A stretch of 64,000 nucleotides of DNA, taken from contig OZ220748.1 of NCBI GenBank assembly GCA_965117035.1, positions 1,488,001-1,552,000 of the forward strand, given 5' to 3'. Of this stretch, positions 49,622 through 58,081 are shown one piece after another (positions within the stretch are counted from its first letter, which is position 1; every line of letters begins with the position of its first letter). A program made the position numbers and the translations under genes. Origin of the DNA: CAZENU01 sp965117035. GTDB taxonomy: Bacteria; Chloroflexota; Dehalococcoidia; Lucifugimonadales; CAZENU01. The notes below the pieces were generated by a model. That model did not search any database. It saw nothing but the letters and a program-made list of their open reading frames with translations, and was not told the DNA's origin.

Positions 49622-50881
49622 CTAGCCGATGCGGTCGAAGCCGGTGTACGAACGCAGGACCTCAGGCACCACGACCGAGCCGTCCGCCTGCTGGTAGTTC
49701 TCCAGGATGGCTATCATCGTCCGCGGCACGCCCAGTCCGGAGCCGTTCAGCGTGTGCGCGAAGCGCGGCCGGGCGCCCGCCTCGGGCCGGTAGCGGATGT
49801 TGGCGCGCCTCGCCTGGAAGTCCCCGCAGTCGGAGCACGAGCTGACCTCCAGCCACTCGCGGCACCCCGGCGCCCACATCTCGACGTCGTAGGTGCGGAC
49901 GGCCGCGAACCCGAGGTCCCCGGTGCACAGCAGGGTCACGCGGTACGGGATGCCCAGGCCCCTGCAGACGTCCTCGGCGTCGGAAACGAGGCTCTCGAGC
50001 TCGGCGGCAGACTGCTCGGGCTCGACGATCTTGTACATCTCGACCTTTTCGAACTGGTGCCCGCGCTTGATGCCGCGCGTGTCCCGCCCGGCGGCCGCCT
50101 TCTCCCGCCTGAAGCACGGGGTGTGGGCCACGTACCTCATCGGCAGATCGTCGGCCGACAGTATCTCGCCGCCGTACAGGTTGGTGATCGGGACCTCGGC
50201 GGTCGGGATCAGCCACATATCGTCCTCGTCGTCGTGGTACATCGTGTCGTAGAACTTGGGTAGCTGCCCGCTCCCCACGACCGTCTCGCGGGTGACGATG
50301 TTGGGCAGGTAGAGCTCCTCGTAGCCGTGGTCGGACGCGTGAAGGTCGAGCATCCACGCGATCAGCGCCCGCTGGAGCCGCGCCCCCCTGCCCTTGAGCA
50401 CGTAGAACCGCGACCCGGACACCCTGGCGCCGCGCTGGAAGTCGATGATGCCGAGCCGCTCGCCCAGCTCCCAGTGCGGCAGCGGATCGAAGTCGAAGTC
50501 CGGCTGCTCGCCGCCGGCCCGGACCGGGACGTTCTCCGACTCGTCGACGCCGACGGGCACGCCGTCCTCCGGGATGTTCGGAAGGTCGAGGAGCAGCTCG
50601 TTCAGCTCCTCCTCCAGGCTCCTGAGCCCGGACTCCAGCGCCTTGATCCTGGAGCCCAACGCGCGCATCTCGTCGATCGCCTCAGGCGGGCGCTCCTTCA
50701 TCTTCGCCAGCCGCGCGCTGCCCTGGTTGCGGGCCGCCCTCAGGTCGTCGACCTCCGAGACCGTGCTTCGGCGCTGCTCGTCGAGCTCCAGCACGCGGTC
50801 GACAGGCGCGGAGTCGCCCCGCGCCTCGATGGCGCGCCGCACCCGGTCCGGGTCCTTGCGTATGAGCTCGATGCCGATCAC
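49622..50881 (-). CDS. serS: Seryl-tRNA synthetase
   Basis: Class II synthetase charging tRNA-Ser; 419 residues. The N-terminal long coiled-coil arm (about 30-100) binds the tRNA long variable arm. Motif 2 is FRREKAAAGRDTRGIKRGHQFEKVEMYKI, and motif 3 is NGSGLGVPRTMIAILENYQ. LIPTAEVPITNLYGGEIL is also typical. GTG 50881 (MIGIELIRKDPDRVRRAIEARGD) with AGGAGA 8 bp upstream fits the family start; the frame opens at 50917 but adds an unconserved leader. Confidence 0.96.
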   Translation of the reverse strand: MIGIELIRKDPDRVRRAIEARGDSAPVDRVLELDEQRRSTVSEVDDLRAARNQGSARLAKMKERPPEAIDEMRALGSRIKALESGLRSLEEELNELLLDLPNIPEDGVPVGVDESENVPVRAGGEQPDFDFDPLPHWELGERLGIIDFQRGARVSGSRFYVLKGRGARLQRALIAWMLDLHASDHGYEELYLPNIVTRETVVGSGQLPKFYDTMYHDDEDDMWLIPTAEVPITNLYGGEILSADDLPMRYVAHTPCFRREKAAAGRDTRGIKRGHQFEKVEMYKIVEPEQSAAELESLVSDAEDVCRGLGIPYRVTLLCTGDLGFAAVRTYDVEMWAPGCREWLEVSSCSDCGDFQARRANIRYRPEAGARPRFAHTLNGSGLGVPRTMIAILENYQQADGSVVVPEVLRSYTGFDRIG

Positions 50882-50979
50882 TTCAGTCTCCTGGCCCACG
50901 GCAGCAGGTAGTATCACAAAGTATAACCGCTGCCGCCGCCGCTATTCACTCTCGCGGTCTCACGCGGTACCCTGTCCCC

Positions 50980-52062
50980 ATGATTATCGACTCGCACGCG
51001 CACGCGTTTCCGCCGATGGGCGGCCCGGCCGGACACCGCTCGGCGCGCGCCCACACGCGCTACCTGCAGCAGATGCTGGCGTCGCACCACCAGCCGGTGC
51101 GCCGGGCCGACGACGGCTCGGTCGTGCGCCGGCAGACGCTCGCCCACGCCGCCAACCCGAGCCTTGACGACCTGACCGAGGTCGACTTCCGTGGGGGCGG
51201 CCACGGCAAGTTCGCCTGGACGGTGGACGGCGTCGACCACACGCTGCAGTACCTGCCGCCGACCCTGAGGCGGCTGTCGGCGCCCCCGGAGCTGATGGTC
51301 GCGCAGATGGACTTCGTCGGCATTGACCGGGCGGTGCTGCAGACCGGCCACGTCTACGGCCGTCTGAACCGCTACCTGTCGGAGGCGGTGCGGAAGTTCC
51401 CGGACCGGTTCTGGGGGCTCGCCATGGTCGACGAGTGGCTCGTCGACTCGCCCGGCCAACGGGCCGTTGTCGACCGCGCCATCGGCGAGCTCGGGCTGCA
51501 CGGGCTCTGGTTCCAGACCGGCAACCTCCAGCTGCACGGCCGCCGGGAGAGCTTCGACGACCCGGTGTTCGACGTCTTCTGGGACCACGTCGCCGACATG
51601 GGAGTCCCAGTATACCTCAACCTGGGCGGCGTCCCTCCGGGGTTGGACGCCTACCTGGCGGAGCTGAACGCGTTCGCGAGATGGCGGGAACGCTATCCCG
51701 GGATACCGCTGGTGATGCCGCACGGCATCCCGCTGTTCAGGTTCATGGACGGCGGCACGGTGCGCATACCGTCCGAGGTCTGGAGGGTGTACGAGCGGTC
51801 CGACGCCGTGGTCGAGATACTGCTGCCCATATTCCAGGGCGCGGTGTGGGAGTACCCCTACGTCGAGGCGCGCCCCGTGATACACGAGTACTACGAGCGG
51901 CTGGGCCCGGACAGGCTCGCGTGGGGCTCCGACATGCCCAACGTCGAGCGGAACTGCACCTACAGGCAGTCCCTCGACTACCTCAGGCTCCACTGCGACT
52001 TCATGCCGTCCTCCGACATGGCGAAGATATGCGGCGCCAATATCGCCGCGCTGTTCCTGTAG
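50980..52062 (+). CDS. Amidohydrolase 2-family protein
   Basis: A 360-residue metal-dependent TIM barrel (ACMSD/decarboxylase-like clan). The N-terminal metal site is MIIDSHAHAFP. VAQMDFVGIDRAVLQTGHVYGRLNRYL and the C-terminal GPDRLAWGSDMPNVERNCTYRQSLDYL (catalytic Asp) are typical. The usual mid-barrel His appears in LVMPHGIPLF. The reaction is unknown; relatives decarboxylate or hydrolyse aromatic acids. It is followed after 10 bp by another member of the same superfamily. Confidence 0.85.
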   Translation: MIIDSHAHAFPPMGGPAGHRSARAHTRYLQQMLASHHQPVRRADDGSVVRRQTLAHAANPSLDDLTEVDFRGGGHGKFAWTVDGVDHTLQYLPPTLRRLSAPPELMVAQMDFVGIDRAVLQTGHVYGRLNRYLSEAVRKFPDRFWGLAMVDEWLVDSPGQRAVVDRAIGELGLHGLWFQTGNLQLHGRRESFDDPVFDVFWDHVADMGVPVYLNLGGVPPGLDAYLAELNAFARWRERYPGIPLVMPHGIPLFRFMDGGTVRIPSEVWRVYERSDAVVEILLPIFQGAVWEYPYVEARPVIHEYYERLGPDRLAWGSDMPNVERNCTYRQSLDYLRLHCDFMPSSDMAKICGANIAALFL

Positions 52063-52072
52063 CGAGACTGCC

Positions 52073-52921
52073 GTGATCGTCGACTTCCACACGCACGTCT
52101 TCCCGCCGGACTTTCGCGCCCGGCGGGCCGAGATCGCGGCGAGGGACGCGACCTTCGGCGCCTTGTTTGCCGACCCGAAGGCCCGCATGGCCACGGCGGA
52201 CGAGATCGTAGGCGCGATGGACGAGGACGGGGTGGACGTCTCGGTCGTCATGGGCATCGGCTGGACCGACCCGGGCGTCGCCCGCGAGGCCAACGACTAC
52301 ATCGTCGACTCGGTGGCCCGCTATCCCGGCCGGCTCGTCGGGTTCGCGGGCGTCAACCCGGCCTGGCCCGGCGGCGGCGCAGGCGAGGCGGGCCGGTGCG
52401 CCTCGGTCGGCCTCCGGGGCGTCGGCGAGCTGCACCCGGACACGCAGGGCTTCGACATCGGCGAAGCGTCGGCGATGGCACCGCTGGTCGAGGCCGTCCG
52501 CGCGCACGGCCTCATCATGACGACCCACTCGTCCGAGCCGGTCGGCCACTCGTACCCCGGCAAGGGGCGCACCCGGCCAGAGGCGCTCTGGCGGTTCATC
52601 CAGGCCCACCCGGACGTCGTGCTGGTGTGCGCGCACTGGGGCGGCGGGCTGCCCTTCTACGCGCTGATGCCTGAGGTCGCGGCGGCCTTGGGGAACGTCT
52701 ATTTCGACACTGCCGCGTCGCCCTTCCTCTACGACGAGCGCGTATTCGACGTGGCAGCGCGCCTCGTGGGCCACGAGAAAATACTGCTGGCCAGCGACTA
52801 CCCGCTCATCCGCCCGAGGCGCCTGCTCGGAGAGCTGGCCCGCTCCGGCCTGTCCGCGGAGGAACGGGCGGCCATATCCGGCGGAAACGCGGCCCGCCTG
52901 CTCGGCCTCGCGGACGCCTAG
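52073..52921 (+). CDS. Amidohydrolase 2-family protein
   Basis: A 282-residue relative of the preceding enzyme, but shorter. Motifs are MIVDFHTHVFPPDF (HxH), MTTHSSEPVGHSYPGKG, VLVCAHWGGGLPFY and ILLASDYPLIRPRRLL (Asp). It starts at GTG 52073, 10 bp after the upstream gene, so the two are surely co-transcribed. Substrates are unknown; sequential steps in one catabolic route are possible. Confidence 0.87.
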   Translation: MIVDFHTHVFPPDFRARRAEIAARDATFGALFADPKARMATADEIVGAMDEDGVDVSVVMGIGWTDPGVAREANDYIVDSVARYPGRLVGFAGVNPAWPGGGAGEAGRCASVGLRGVGELHPDTQGFDIGEASAMAPLVEAVRAHGLIMTTHSSEPVGHSYPGKGRTRPEALWRFIQAHPDVVLVCAHWGGGLPFYALMPEVAAALGNVYFDTAASPFLYDERVFDVAARLVGHEKILLASDYPLIRPRRLLGELARSGLSAEERAAISGGNAARLLGLADA

Positions 52922-53025
52922 GGATACTCTGAATAACCAACCAAATTGGATGGCTCTCGTATGTGGGCACGCCACAATCCACGAACTTGTTCAGACCATT
53001 CCTAGCTACCCTGTACTCATCCCCT

Positions 53026-53205
53026 GGCGGGAGGAGCCGCTCTCTTTGTTCTCCCTCTCCTGGCGGGCGGAGCCTCCGCTTTGTTCTCCCTCCCCTGGCG
53101 GGAGGGAGTTAGAGGGAGGGGGAGTTGTACGGCACCTGAACCCGGAAGGGGAGCCGTCACCCTCACCCCAGCCCTCTCCCGTCGAGGGAGAGGGGGTAAG
53201 ATAGC
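53026..53205. repeat. Cluster of CTCCC-type repeat elements
   Basis: Two near-tandem 'CCCTGGCGGGAGGAGC..TCTCCTGGCGGGCGGAGCC' units (53028-53085), then CTCCCTCCCCTGGCGGGAGGGAGTTAGAGGGAGGGGG and CACCCTCACCCCAGCCCTCTCCCGTCGAGGGAGAGGGGG. It fills most of the 323-bp gap between the convergent amidohydrolase and peptidase genes. Confidence 0.88.
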
Positions 53206-53244
53206 CCCAACCCATCCCTTCCAACAGGGGCAGGGCCGCCGCGC

Positions 53245-54663
53245 CTAGGCGGTGTCTAGCGGCTCGTCGTCGTCGGGGTCGTGGGGCTCGCGGACGAGCC
53301 AGCGGTAGGCGGACACGACCGCGGCGACGGCGGCGGCGCCGGTGATCAGCGCGCTGGTGCCGACGGTGCCCGGGTCGGGCCGCAGCACAGGGCTGATCGA
53401 CGCGGACAGCCGCGCCCGCCAGTCGGCCTCGATCCCGTCGACACCTGTGCCGTAGACCTCCCGCAGCGCCTCGTCGATCTCCGCGCCGGAGTCGATCTCG
53501 TCCAGCAACGCGGACATGCGCTCGGCGCCGTAGGTCTCGATCATGTGCGTCACGATACTCCACGCCTGGGCGTAGAATACCGTGACGTCCTCGGGGCGGC
53601 CGGGCACGGTCCCCATCGACCGGAGCCGCAGCAGGTCCCGCCCGCGCGCGGCCGCCGCGACGGTTCGCCCGCGGCCAAAGTCGCCTCCCTCGAAGTAGGT
53701 CGCGAGCCCCTCGTTCAGCCACGCCGGAATCTTCGCAAGCGGCGACGTCACCGCCTGGCCCAGCAGCAGGTGGGCGGCCTCGTGGGCGATCCCACGCTCG
53801 TTCAGGCCCGACAGCACGAACAGGTCGTAGTCCTGGAACGCGAAGCCGCCGAAGAGGTGCGTGCGGCTCGCCGTCTCGCTCACGAACGGCAGGCCGCGGT
53901 CCGACTCCCGCCGGCTGTTGAAGATGACCGCCTTGATCGGCCGGACCTCGTCCAGGCCGAACATCTCCCTGGCCGCCCGCATCAGCGGCTCGACGTTGGC
54001 GACGACTTCCCGCACGCGCCTCTCGGAGATGTCGTGCCAGATCACGGTCAGGTCGCCCTGCGTCAGCTCGCGCCAGTAGTAGACCGGATCGAGGTAGGTG
54101 ACCTTGACGTGCGGCGTCTCCACCTCGCCGCCCCCGGCGCCCCGGATCACGTAGTAGTACTCGATCTCCACACCGGAGGGCAGGAAGTTGGCCCCGTCGG
54201 TCTGTATGCTGAACTCGGTCGACACGCTCCTGCCCACCATGACCTGCGGGTACCCGTAGACGCGGGAGGGATTGCCCGCCAGGTGGTAGAAGAGCGTGAC
54301 CTCGGCGATCTCGTCGTCTGCCTCGAGCTCGAGGCTAAGCCGGATCGCCTCCGGGAAGTCGATCTCGTGCCGGTCGGAGACGACGCGGACGGACAGCTCC
54401 GCCGGGGGGCCGCCGGCGCCGGATGGGACGGGGGTGGGCGACGGGGCCGTGGCAGGCGGCGCGACCTGCGGGACGGGGGTCGCGGCGCGATCGGAGTCGA
54501 CGGGGACGGGCGTCACCGCCGGCAGGGGCTCGGACGCCTGGTGGCAGCCCGCCCCGGCCGCCGCGGCCAGCGCGAGGCAGAGAATCGGCGCGGCGACCCG
54601 GCGCGCCCAACGACGTGGACGATAGTCCCTGGTACGGGCCTCGCTCGCCGCCCCTGTAACCAT
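53245..54663 (-). CDS. Membrane-anchored lipoprotein with zinc peptidase (MA-like) domain
   Basis: A 472-residue secreted protein. A long basic N-terminus and hydrophobic segment end in AGAGC (lipobox, about residue 40). A Pro/Thr-rich linker comes next, then a beta-rich domain (about 85-195). A gluzincin-type domain follows with HEAAH in ERGIAHEAAHLLLG (around residue 293) and the third ligand Glu in LNEGLATYFEG. A C-terminal hydrophobic segment (ALITGAAAVAAVVSAYRWLV) and an acidic tail close the protein. Cell-surface proteolysis is expected; the substrate is unknown. Confidence 0.85.
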   Translation of the reverse strand: MVTGAASEARTRDYRPRRWARRVAAPILCLALAAAAGAGCHQASEPLPAVTPVPVDSDRAATPVPQVAPPATAPSPTPVPSGAGGPPAELSVRVVSDRHEIDFPEAIRLSLELEADDEIAEVTLFYHLAGNPSRVYGYPQVMVGRSVSTEFSIQTDGANFLPSGVEIEYYYVIRGAGGGEVETPHVKVTYLDPVYYWRELTQGDLTVIWHDISERRVREVVANVEPLMRAAREMFGLDEVRPIKAVIFNSRRESDRGLPFVSETASRTHLFGGFAFQDYDLFVLSGLNERGIAHEAAHLLLGQAVTSPLAKIPAWLNEGLATYFEGGDFGRGRTVAAAARGRDLLRLRSMGTVPGRPEDVTVFYAQAWSIVTHMIETYGAERMSALLDEIDSGAEIDEALREVYGTGVDGIEADWRARLSASISPVLRPDPGTVGTSALITGAAAVAAVVSAYRWLVREPHDPDDDEPLDTA

Positions 54664-54700
54664 CAGCAGCCCTCGCCTGCACCCGCGCGGCGGTACCGCC

Positions 54701-55348
54701 TCAGATCCCGACGATCTTGATCGCCGAGTGGGCCTTGTAGCGCCGGTTGATGTTTACCAGCAGCGGCGTGAGGTTCTCGACGTAGCCCGCGTTGCTCAGT
54801 CCGCCGCCGTCGACCCCGCGGACGCCGGGGACCTTCTCGGCCAGGGCCATGACCGTCTCCCGGGCCTCGCGGCTCTGGCCGCAGACGACCACGTCCGAGT
54901 CGACGGGGCGGTCGGTGTCCATCAGGTCGCGGGCGCTGATCGTCTGGAACGCCGCCGCGATGGTCGAATCGGGCAGCACGGCCCTTGCCTGGAGGGCGGC
55001 CGATCCCTCGGGGACCGGCGCGGCGCGGGCGACGCCCTTGCTGAACTCCATCGGCGCAACGACGTCTACCACGATCTTGCCCGCAAGGTGCCCTCGCAGC
55101 GCCTCCAGCGTCGGCTTGTGGCCCGAGTAGGGCACGACGACGAATACGATGCCGGACCGCGCGGCGACTTCGTCGTTGAGGCCGCCGCCGATGGAGCGCC
55201 CCGGCGCCAGGGCGGACAGCTCCGCCGCGGCTTCGGCCGCGCGCGACTCGTCGCGGGAGCCGATCAGCACCTCGTCTCCGGCCAGGGCGAAGCGCAGGGC
55301 GAGCCCCTTGCCCTCCGGCCCGGTACCGCCGATGAATCCGATCACCAT
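54701..55348 (-). CDS. npdG: NADPH-dependent F420 reductase
   Basis: Transfers hydride between NADP(H) and coenzyme F420. The 215 residues begin MVIGFIGGTGPEGKGLALRFALAGDEVLIGSRDESRA, the NADP-binding fold with the GSRD signature. The family continues with NDEVAARSGIVFVVVPYSGH, VDVVAPMEF and AAFQTISARDLMD, ending NINRRYKAHSAIKIVGI. It implies F420 use in this organism, consistent with the PPOX-class protein in the trp operon. Confidence 0.93.
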   Translation of the reverse strand: MVIGFIGGTGPEGKGLALRFALAGDEVLIGSRDESRAAEAAAELSALAPGRSIGGGLNDEVAARSGIVFVVVPYSGHKPTLEALRGHLAGKIVVDVVAPMEFSKGVARAAPVPEGSAALQARAVLPDSTIAAAFQTISARDLMDTDRPVDSDVVVCGQSREARETVMALAEKVPGVRGVDGGGLSNAGYVENLTPLLVNINRRYKAHSAIKIVGI

Positions 55349-55433
55349 GGCATATCAGTCCTTCAGGCTGGACGTGGAAACGGCTTCAGGGCCTGCGGAG
55401 CCCGGCCCCGGGCCCGTGGACGCCAACGGGAAG

Positions 55434-55769
55434 CTACTGCGCGGGAGGCCGGACCACCGGGTCGACCGAGGCGCCGTAGCCGCCGTCGTACAGCTCCCAG
55501 GGCCGGAACGACTCGACGAACTCCTTGGCCTCTTCGAGCGTCGCGATGCCCTTTTGGGCCCTGCCGGGGTCGTAGCCGAAGGTCTTGGCGAAGGCGTCGA
55601 AGCCGCGCTTCGTCTCGCGCACGCCGCCTATCTCCACCTCCTCGGCGCCTTCCTCCGCCGCCAGCACCAGCCGCTGGCCCCGCCTGACCTCTCGCCAGTA
55701 CGCGATCATCTGGTCGCTCCCCCTGTCGGCGGCACGTACGGCCGCCCGTATCTCCTGGCGCCCGGACAA
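55434..55769 (-). CDS. Conserved-looking hypothetical protein
   Basis: A 111-residue soluble protein of no recognised family. It is acidic and helical (DQMIAYWREVRRGQRLVLAAEEGAEEVEIGGV, GFDAFAKTFGYDPGRAQKGIATLEEAKEFVESF), with a Pro-rich end. It starts at TTG 55769 or perhaps internally at ATG 55709. A promoter-like pair sits just upstream and codon choice is normal for the window, so I believe it is a real gene. Confidence 0.6.
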   Translation of the reverse strand: MSGRQEIRAAVRAADRGSDQMIAYWREVRRGQRLVLAAEEGAEEVEIGGVRETKRGFDAFAKTFGYDPGRAQKGIATLEEAKEFVESFRPWELYDGGYGASVDPVVRPPAQ

Positions 55770-55786
55770 GCCGGCCGTCCATATCT

Positions 55787-55816
55787 ACTCTAGCGGCTGC
55801 CGTCTCGCCCACGCAA
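55787..55816 (-). promoter_or_regulatory. Putative promoter next to heptamer array
   Basis: On the minus strand TTGCGT (55816-55811), an 18-bp spacer and TAGAGT (55792-55787). A heptamer array lies 2 bp upstream of the -35. It would serve the 55434-55769 gene with a very short leader. Confidence 0.5.
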
Positions 55817-55818
55817 CT

Positions 55819-55855
55819 GGGTAGTGGATAGTGGGTAGTTGATAGTGGATAGTTG
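55819..55855 (-). repeat. Heptamer (TATCCAC)n array, minus orientation
   Basis: On the minus strand: CCAAC, TATCCAC, TATCAAC, TACCCAC, TATCCAC, TACCCAG. It ends against the TTGCGT element. Confidence 0.88.
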
Positions 55856-55892
55856 GGGACTTGGGGCCGCGACGGGTCGGCGCGTTCGTGTG

Positions 55893-56030
55893 ATCCGTTC
55901 CGAAGCGTTCCATTCTGTTCCGTTTGTATCTGGCCCGTGGAACACCTGGCCGGAAAATGGAACACCGGGTGTTCCGCTCTGCCTATCTGAGGTGGAACAG
56001 GGCGGAACGAAACGGAACAGGGGTGTTCCA
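55893..56030. repeat. GTTCC/GGAAC pentamer-rich block
   Basis: More than a dozen GTTCC or GGAAC pentamers in about 140 bp (for example CCGTTCCGAAGCGTTCC, GGAACACCGGGTGTTCC). The left half is mostly GTTCC and the right half mixed, giving several inverted pairs. It is bounded on both sides by heptamer arrays in the same orientation. No gene is seen. Confidence 0.85.
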
Positions 56031-56072
56031 TAGTGGATAGTGGATAGTGAATAGTGGATAGTGGATAGTTGG
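56031..56072 (-). repeat. Heptamer (TATCCAC)n array, minus orientation
   Basis: On the minus strand: CCAAC, then TATCCAC, TATCCAC, TATTCAC, TATCCAC, TATCCAC, TA. It runs directly into the GTTCC block. Confidence 0.88.
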
Positions 56073-56146
56073 GACACGGGGAAAGTTGTTGTCACGTAGG
56101 GAGGATAGCACGGATGTGCTGTCTTCGCAATCCGGACTGGGGCCGC

Positions 56147-56325
56147 GTAACTGTTCAGAGTAGGTGAGGCGGAACGTCTGAACTGTGATTCGTGGGATTG
56201 TGATGATGGAGATGATTTGGTGCTGAGCCTCGCCCACTCTTCGTGGCGGCCCCTCGATACACCCCGACGAAGCGTCGGGGCACTCGGGGCGAACGGTTGA
56301 ATGTCCATCAGGTCTGAACAGTTAC
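56147..56325. mobile_element. 179-bp MITE-like element with 13-bp TIRs
   Basis: The left end GTAACTGTTCAGA (56147-56159) and the right end TCTGAACAGTTAC (56313-56325) are perfect inverted repeats. They are bounded by the direct repeat GGGGCCGC (56139-56146 and 56326-56333), an 8-bp target duplication. The interior has no coding capacity and contains GGAACGTCTGAACTGTGATT and CCCCTCGATACACCCCGACG, shared with 35551-35730. The autonomous partner is not in the window. Confidence 0.82.
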
Positions 56326-56352
56326 GGGGCCGCGAAGGGGCGTGTGCTCTGG

Positions 56353-56358
56353 TATAAT
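56353..56358 (+). promoter_or_regulatory. -10 element TATAAT
   Basis: A consensus TATAAT 19 bp before the ATG at 56378. No good -35 is seen at 16-18 bp. It implies a very short leader. Confidence 0.5.
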
Positions 56359-56377
56359 CCGCGCCGTCCGAACAGCC

Positions 56378-57382
56378 ATGGCCATTCTCTACGTCACATC
56401 GCGCGAGGCCGGTTCCGGTAAGACGGCGATGTGCGCCGTCCTGGCGCACGAGCTGTCCCGGCGCGGCAGGCGCGCCGCGGCGATCAAGCCGCTCTCGGGC
56501 GAGGGCGACTCCCCCGCGGCCGCCGACAACGCCGCCTTCGCGTCGCTCCTGCCGCAGGCCGCGGAGGCGAGCTCCGCGACTCTGCCGGGCGGCGAACCCG
56601 ACGCGGGCGCGCTGGACCAGGCGGCGGAGGCCTGCCGAACGGCCGCCGAGGGCCAGGACCTGCTGCTCGTAGAGGGCTCGGCCGCGCTCTCCGACAGCGC
56701 CGCGGCGCGGCTGGTGGAGTCGCTCGACGCCCGTGTGCTCGCCGTCGAGCGCTACGACCCGGGCCTGACAGGAGCCGACCTCGCCGGCCTGCGCCGGAGC
56801 TACGGCAGCCGCCTCGCGGGCGTCGTGGTCAACGGACTGACCCGGTACCAGGCGACACGCGCCGACGCCGAGCTCGCCGGCGGCTCCGGGTCTCCCGCAC
56901 TGCTCGGTATCGTTCCTGAAGACCGGCGGCTGCTCGGCGTCACGGTCGACCGGCTCGTCGAGCACCTGGACGGCCGGTACGTCGTGGGCGAGGGGGAGCA
57001 GGACGCGCTGGTCGAGCACGTGCTTGTCGGCGGGATGGGCATGGACTCGGGCGAGCTCTACTTCGGCACCCGCGACAGCAAGGCGGTCATCGTCCGGGGC
57101 GACCGGCCGGACGTTCAGATGTCCGCGCTGACGACGCCGACGCTGTGCCTGTTGCTGACTGGCGGCATCGAGCCGATAGAGTACGTGCTGTACGAGGCGG
57201 AGCTCGAGGAGGTGCCGGTCGCGGTCGTCCCGGCGGAGACGCTGGACGCGATGGACGCGCTGAACGACCTGTCGGCCCGCGCGCGGTTCGACCACCCCGC
57301 GAAGCTGTCGCGGCTCTCGGAGCTGGTGACCCGAAGCGTCGACGTCGACGCCCTCTACGGCGCGGCCGGCCTGGCCGCCTGA
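56378..57382 (+). CDS. P-loop/DRTGG-domain protein (phosphotransacetylase N-terminal-like)
   Basis: A 334-residue protein. The N-terminal half is a dethiobiotin-synthetase/CobB-like P-loop NTPase (ILYVTSREAGSGKTAMCAVLAHELSRRGRRAAAIKPL, LLLVEGSAALSDSAAARLVE). The C-terminal half has a DRTGG-like domain (LVGGMGMDSGELYFGTRDSKAVIVRGDRPDVQMSAL, LLLTGGIEPIEYVLYEAE). This arrangement equals the N-terminus of long phosphotransacetylases without the catalytic Pta domain. A nucleotide-sensing regulatory role is likely but unproven. ATG 56378. Confidence 0.8.
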   Translation: MAILYVTSREAGSGKTAMCAVLAHELSRRGRRAAAIKPLSGEGDSPAAADNAAFASLLPQAAEASSATLPGGEPDAGALDQAAEACRTAAEGQDLLLVEGSAALSDSAAARLVESLDARVLAVERYDPGLTGADLAGLRRSYGSRLAGVVVNGLTRYQATRADAELAGGSGSPALLGIVPEDRRLLGVTVDRLVEHLDGRYVVGEGEQDALVEHVLVGGMGMDSGELYFGTRDSKAVIVRGDRPDVQMSALTTPTLCLLLTGGIEPIEYVLYEAELEEVPVAVVPAETLDAMDALNDLSARARFDHPAKLSRLSELVTRSVDVDALYGAAGLAA

Positions 57383-57404
57383 CGGCATCGTCGTTCCCGT
57401 GAAG

Positions 57405-57990
57405 AGAGACCTGCGCACAACCGTCTTGCCCGCGAAGGCGGGCATCCACGGTGGGGAGGGGATGGGTTCCCGTCTCCACACCAACGACGGCTGCCGGCGC
57501 ACCCGCTAGACGTTAGAGGGTTACGCAACCGTCTCTGAAGACGGGAGCCCATCGTCTTGGATTCCCGCCCTGGGCGATCTCCGCATGTACCCCGCCTGCG
57601 GGCGACAGACGCGTGGATATTGGTCCCGTTCGTAGATGGGTACCCACCACCCTTGGATTCCCGCCTTCGGAGACCTTTGCGTAACTCCCGTTTCAGACGG
57701 CAAACGCGGTGGCGATGAGCAGGTTTTCGTACTTGGGAGACCCCACCCCTGGGTTCCCGCCTGCGGAGACCTCTGCGTAACCCCACCTGTGTGTAACAGA
57801 TGTGGCGTCGATGCGTCGTTTTCGTATCTAATAGCCCCCCCACCTGGGTGCCCGCCTGCGCGGGAATGACGGTTATGCAAGGGTCTCCCCCCATCTCCAC
57901 GGGGGCGGGCTCTGCGCGGGAATGACGGTTGTGCCGAGGGCCCCCCCGATCTCTACGAGGGCGGGCTCTCAGCCGGAATGAAGGGGGAAA
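57405..57990. repeat. Cluster of ATTCCCGC-type repeats
   Basis: At least six partial copies: around 57409-57465, 57528-57590, 57645-57690, 57745-57790, 57845-57890 and 57910-57945. Core pieces are GCCTGCGCGGGAATGACGG and GGATTCCCGCC(T/C)TCGG, often with GTTATGCAAGGGTCTC or TTTGCGTAACTCCCG between. The 699-bp gap between the DRTGG gene and speH holds only these and the speH promoter. Confidence 0.88.
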
Positions 57991-58024
57991 GACCGCTGCC
58001 CCGTACGCCGCCCAATCTCTGCGG

Positions 58025-58030
58025 TATAAT
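58025..58030 (+). promoter_or_regulatory. -10 element TATAAT upstream of speH
   Basis: A consensus TATAAT 51 bp before the speH start. The -35 region is weak. Confidence 0.5.
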
Positions 58031-58081
58031 GGCGCCCCCTTGCCGGGCTGGCCGGTATTCTCGATCCGGGGGCGCCCGCGG

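Noticed and set aside
57929..58081. N-terminal extension of the AdoMet decarboxylase
   Set aside because: The extra 51 codons run through a repeat and the -10 box; TTG 58082 matches the family start and places the self-cleavage Ser at position 63.
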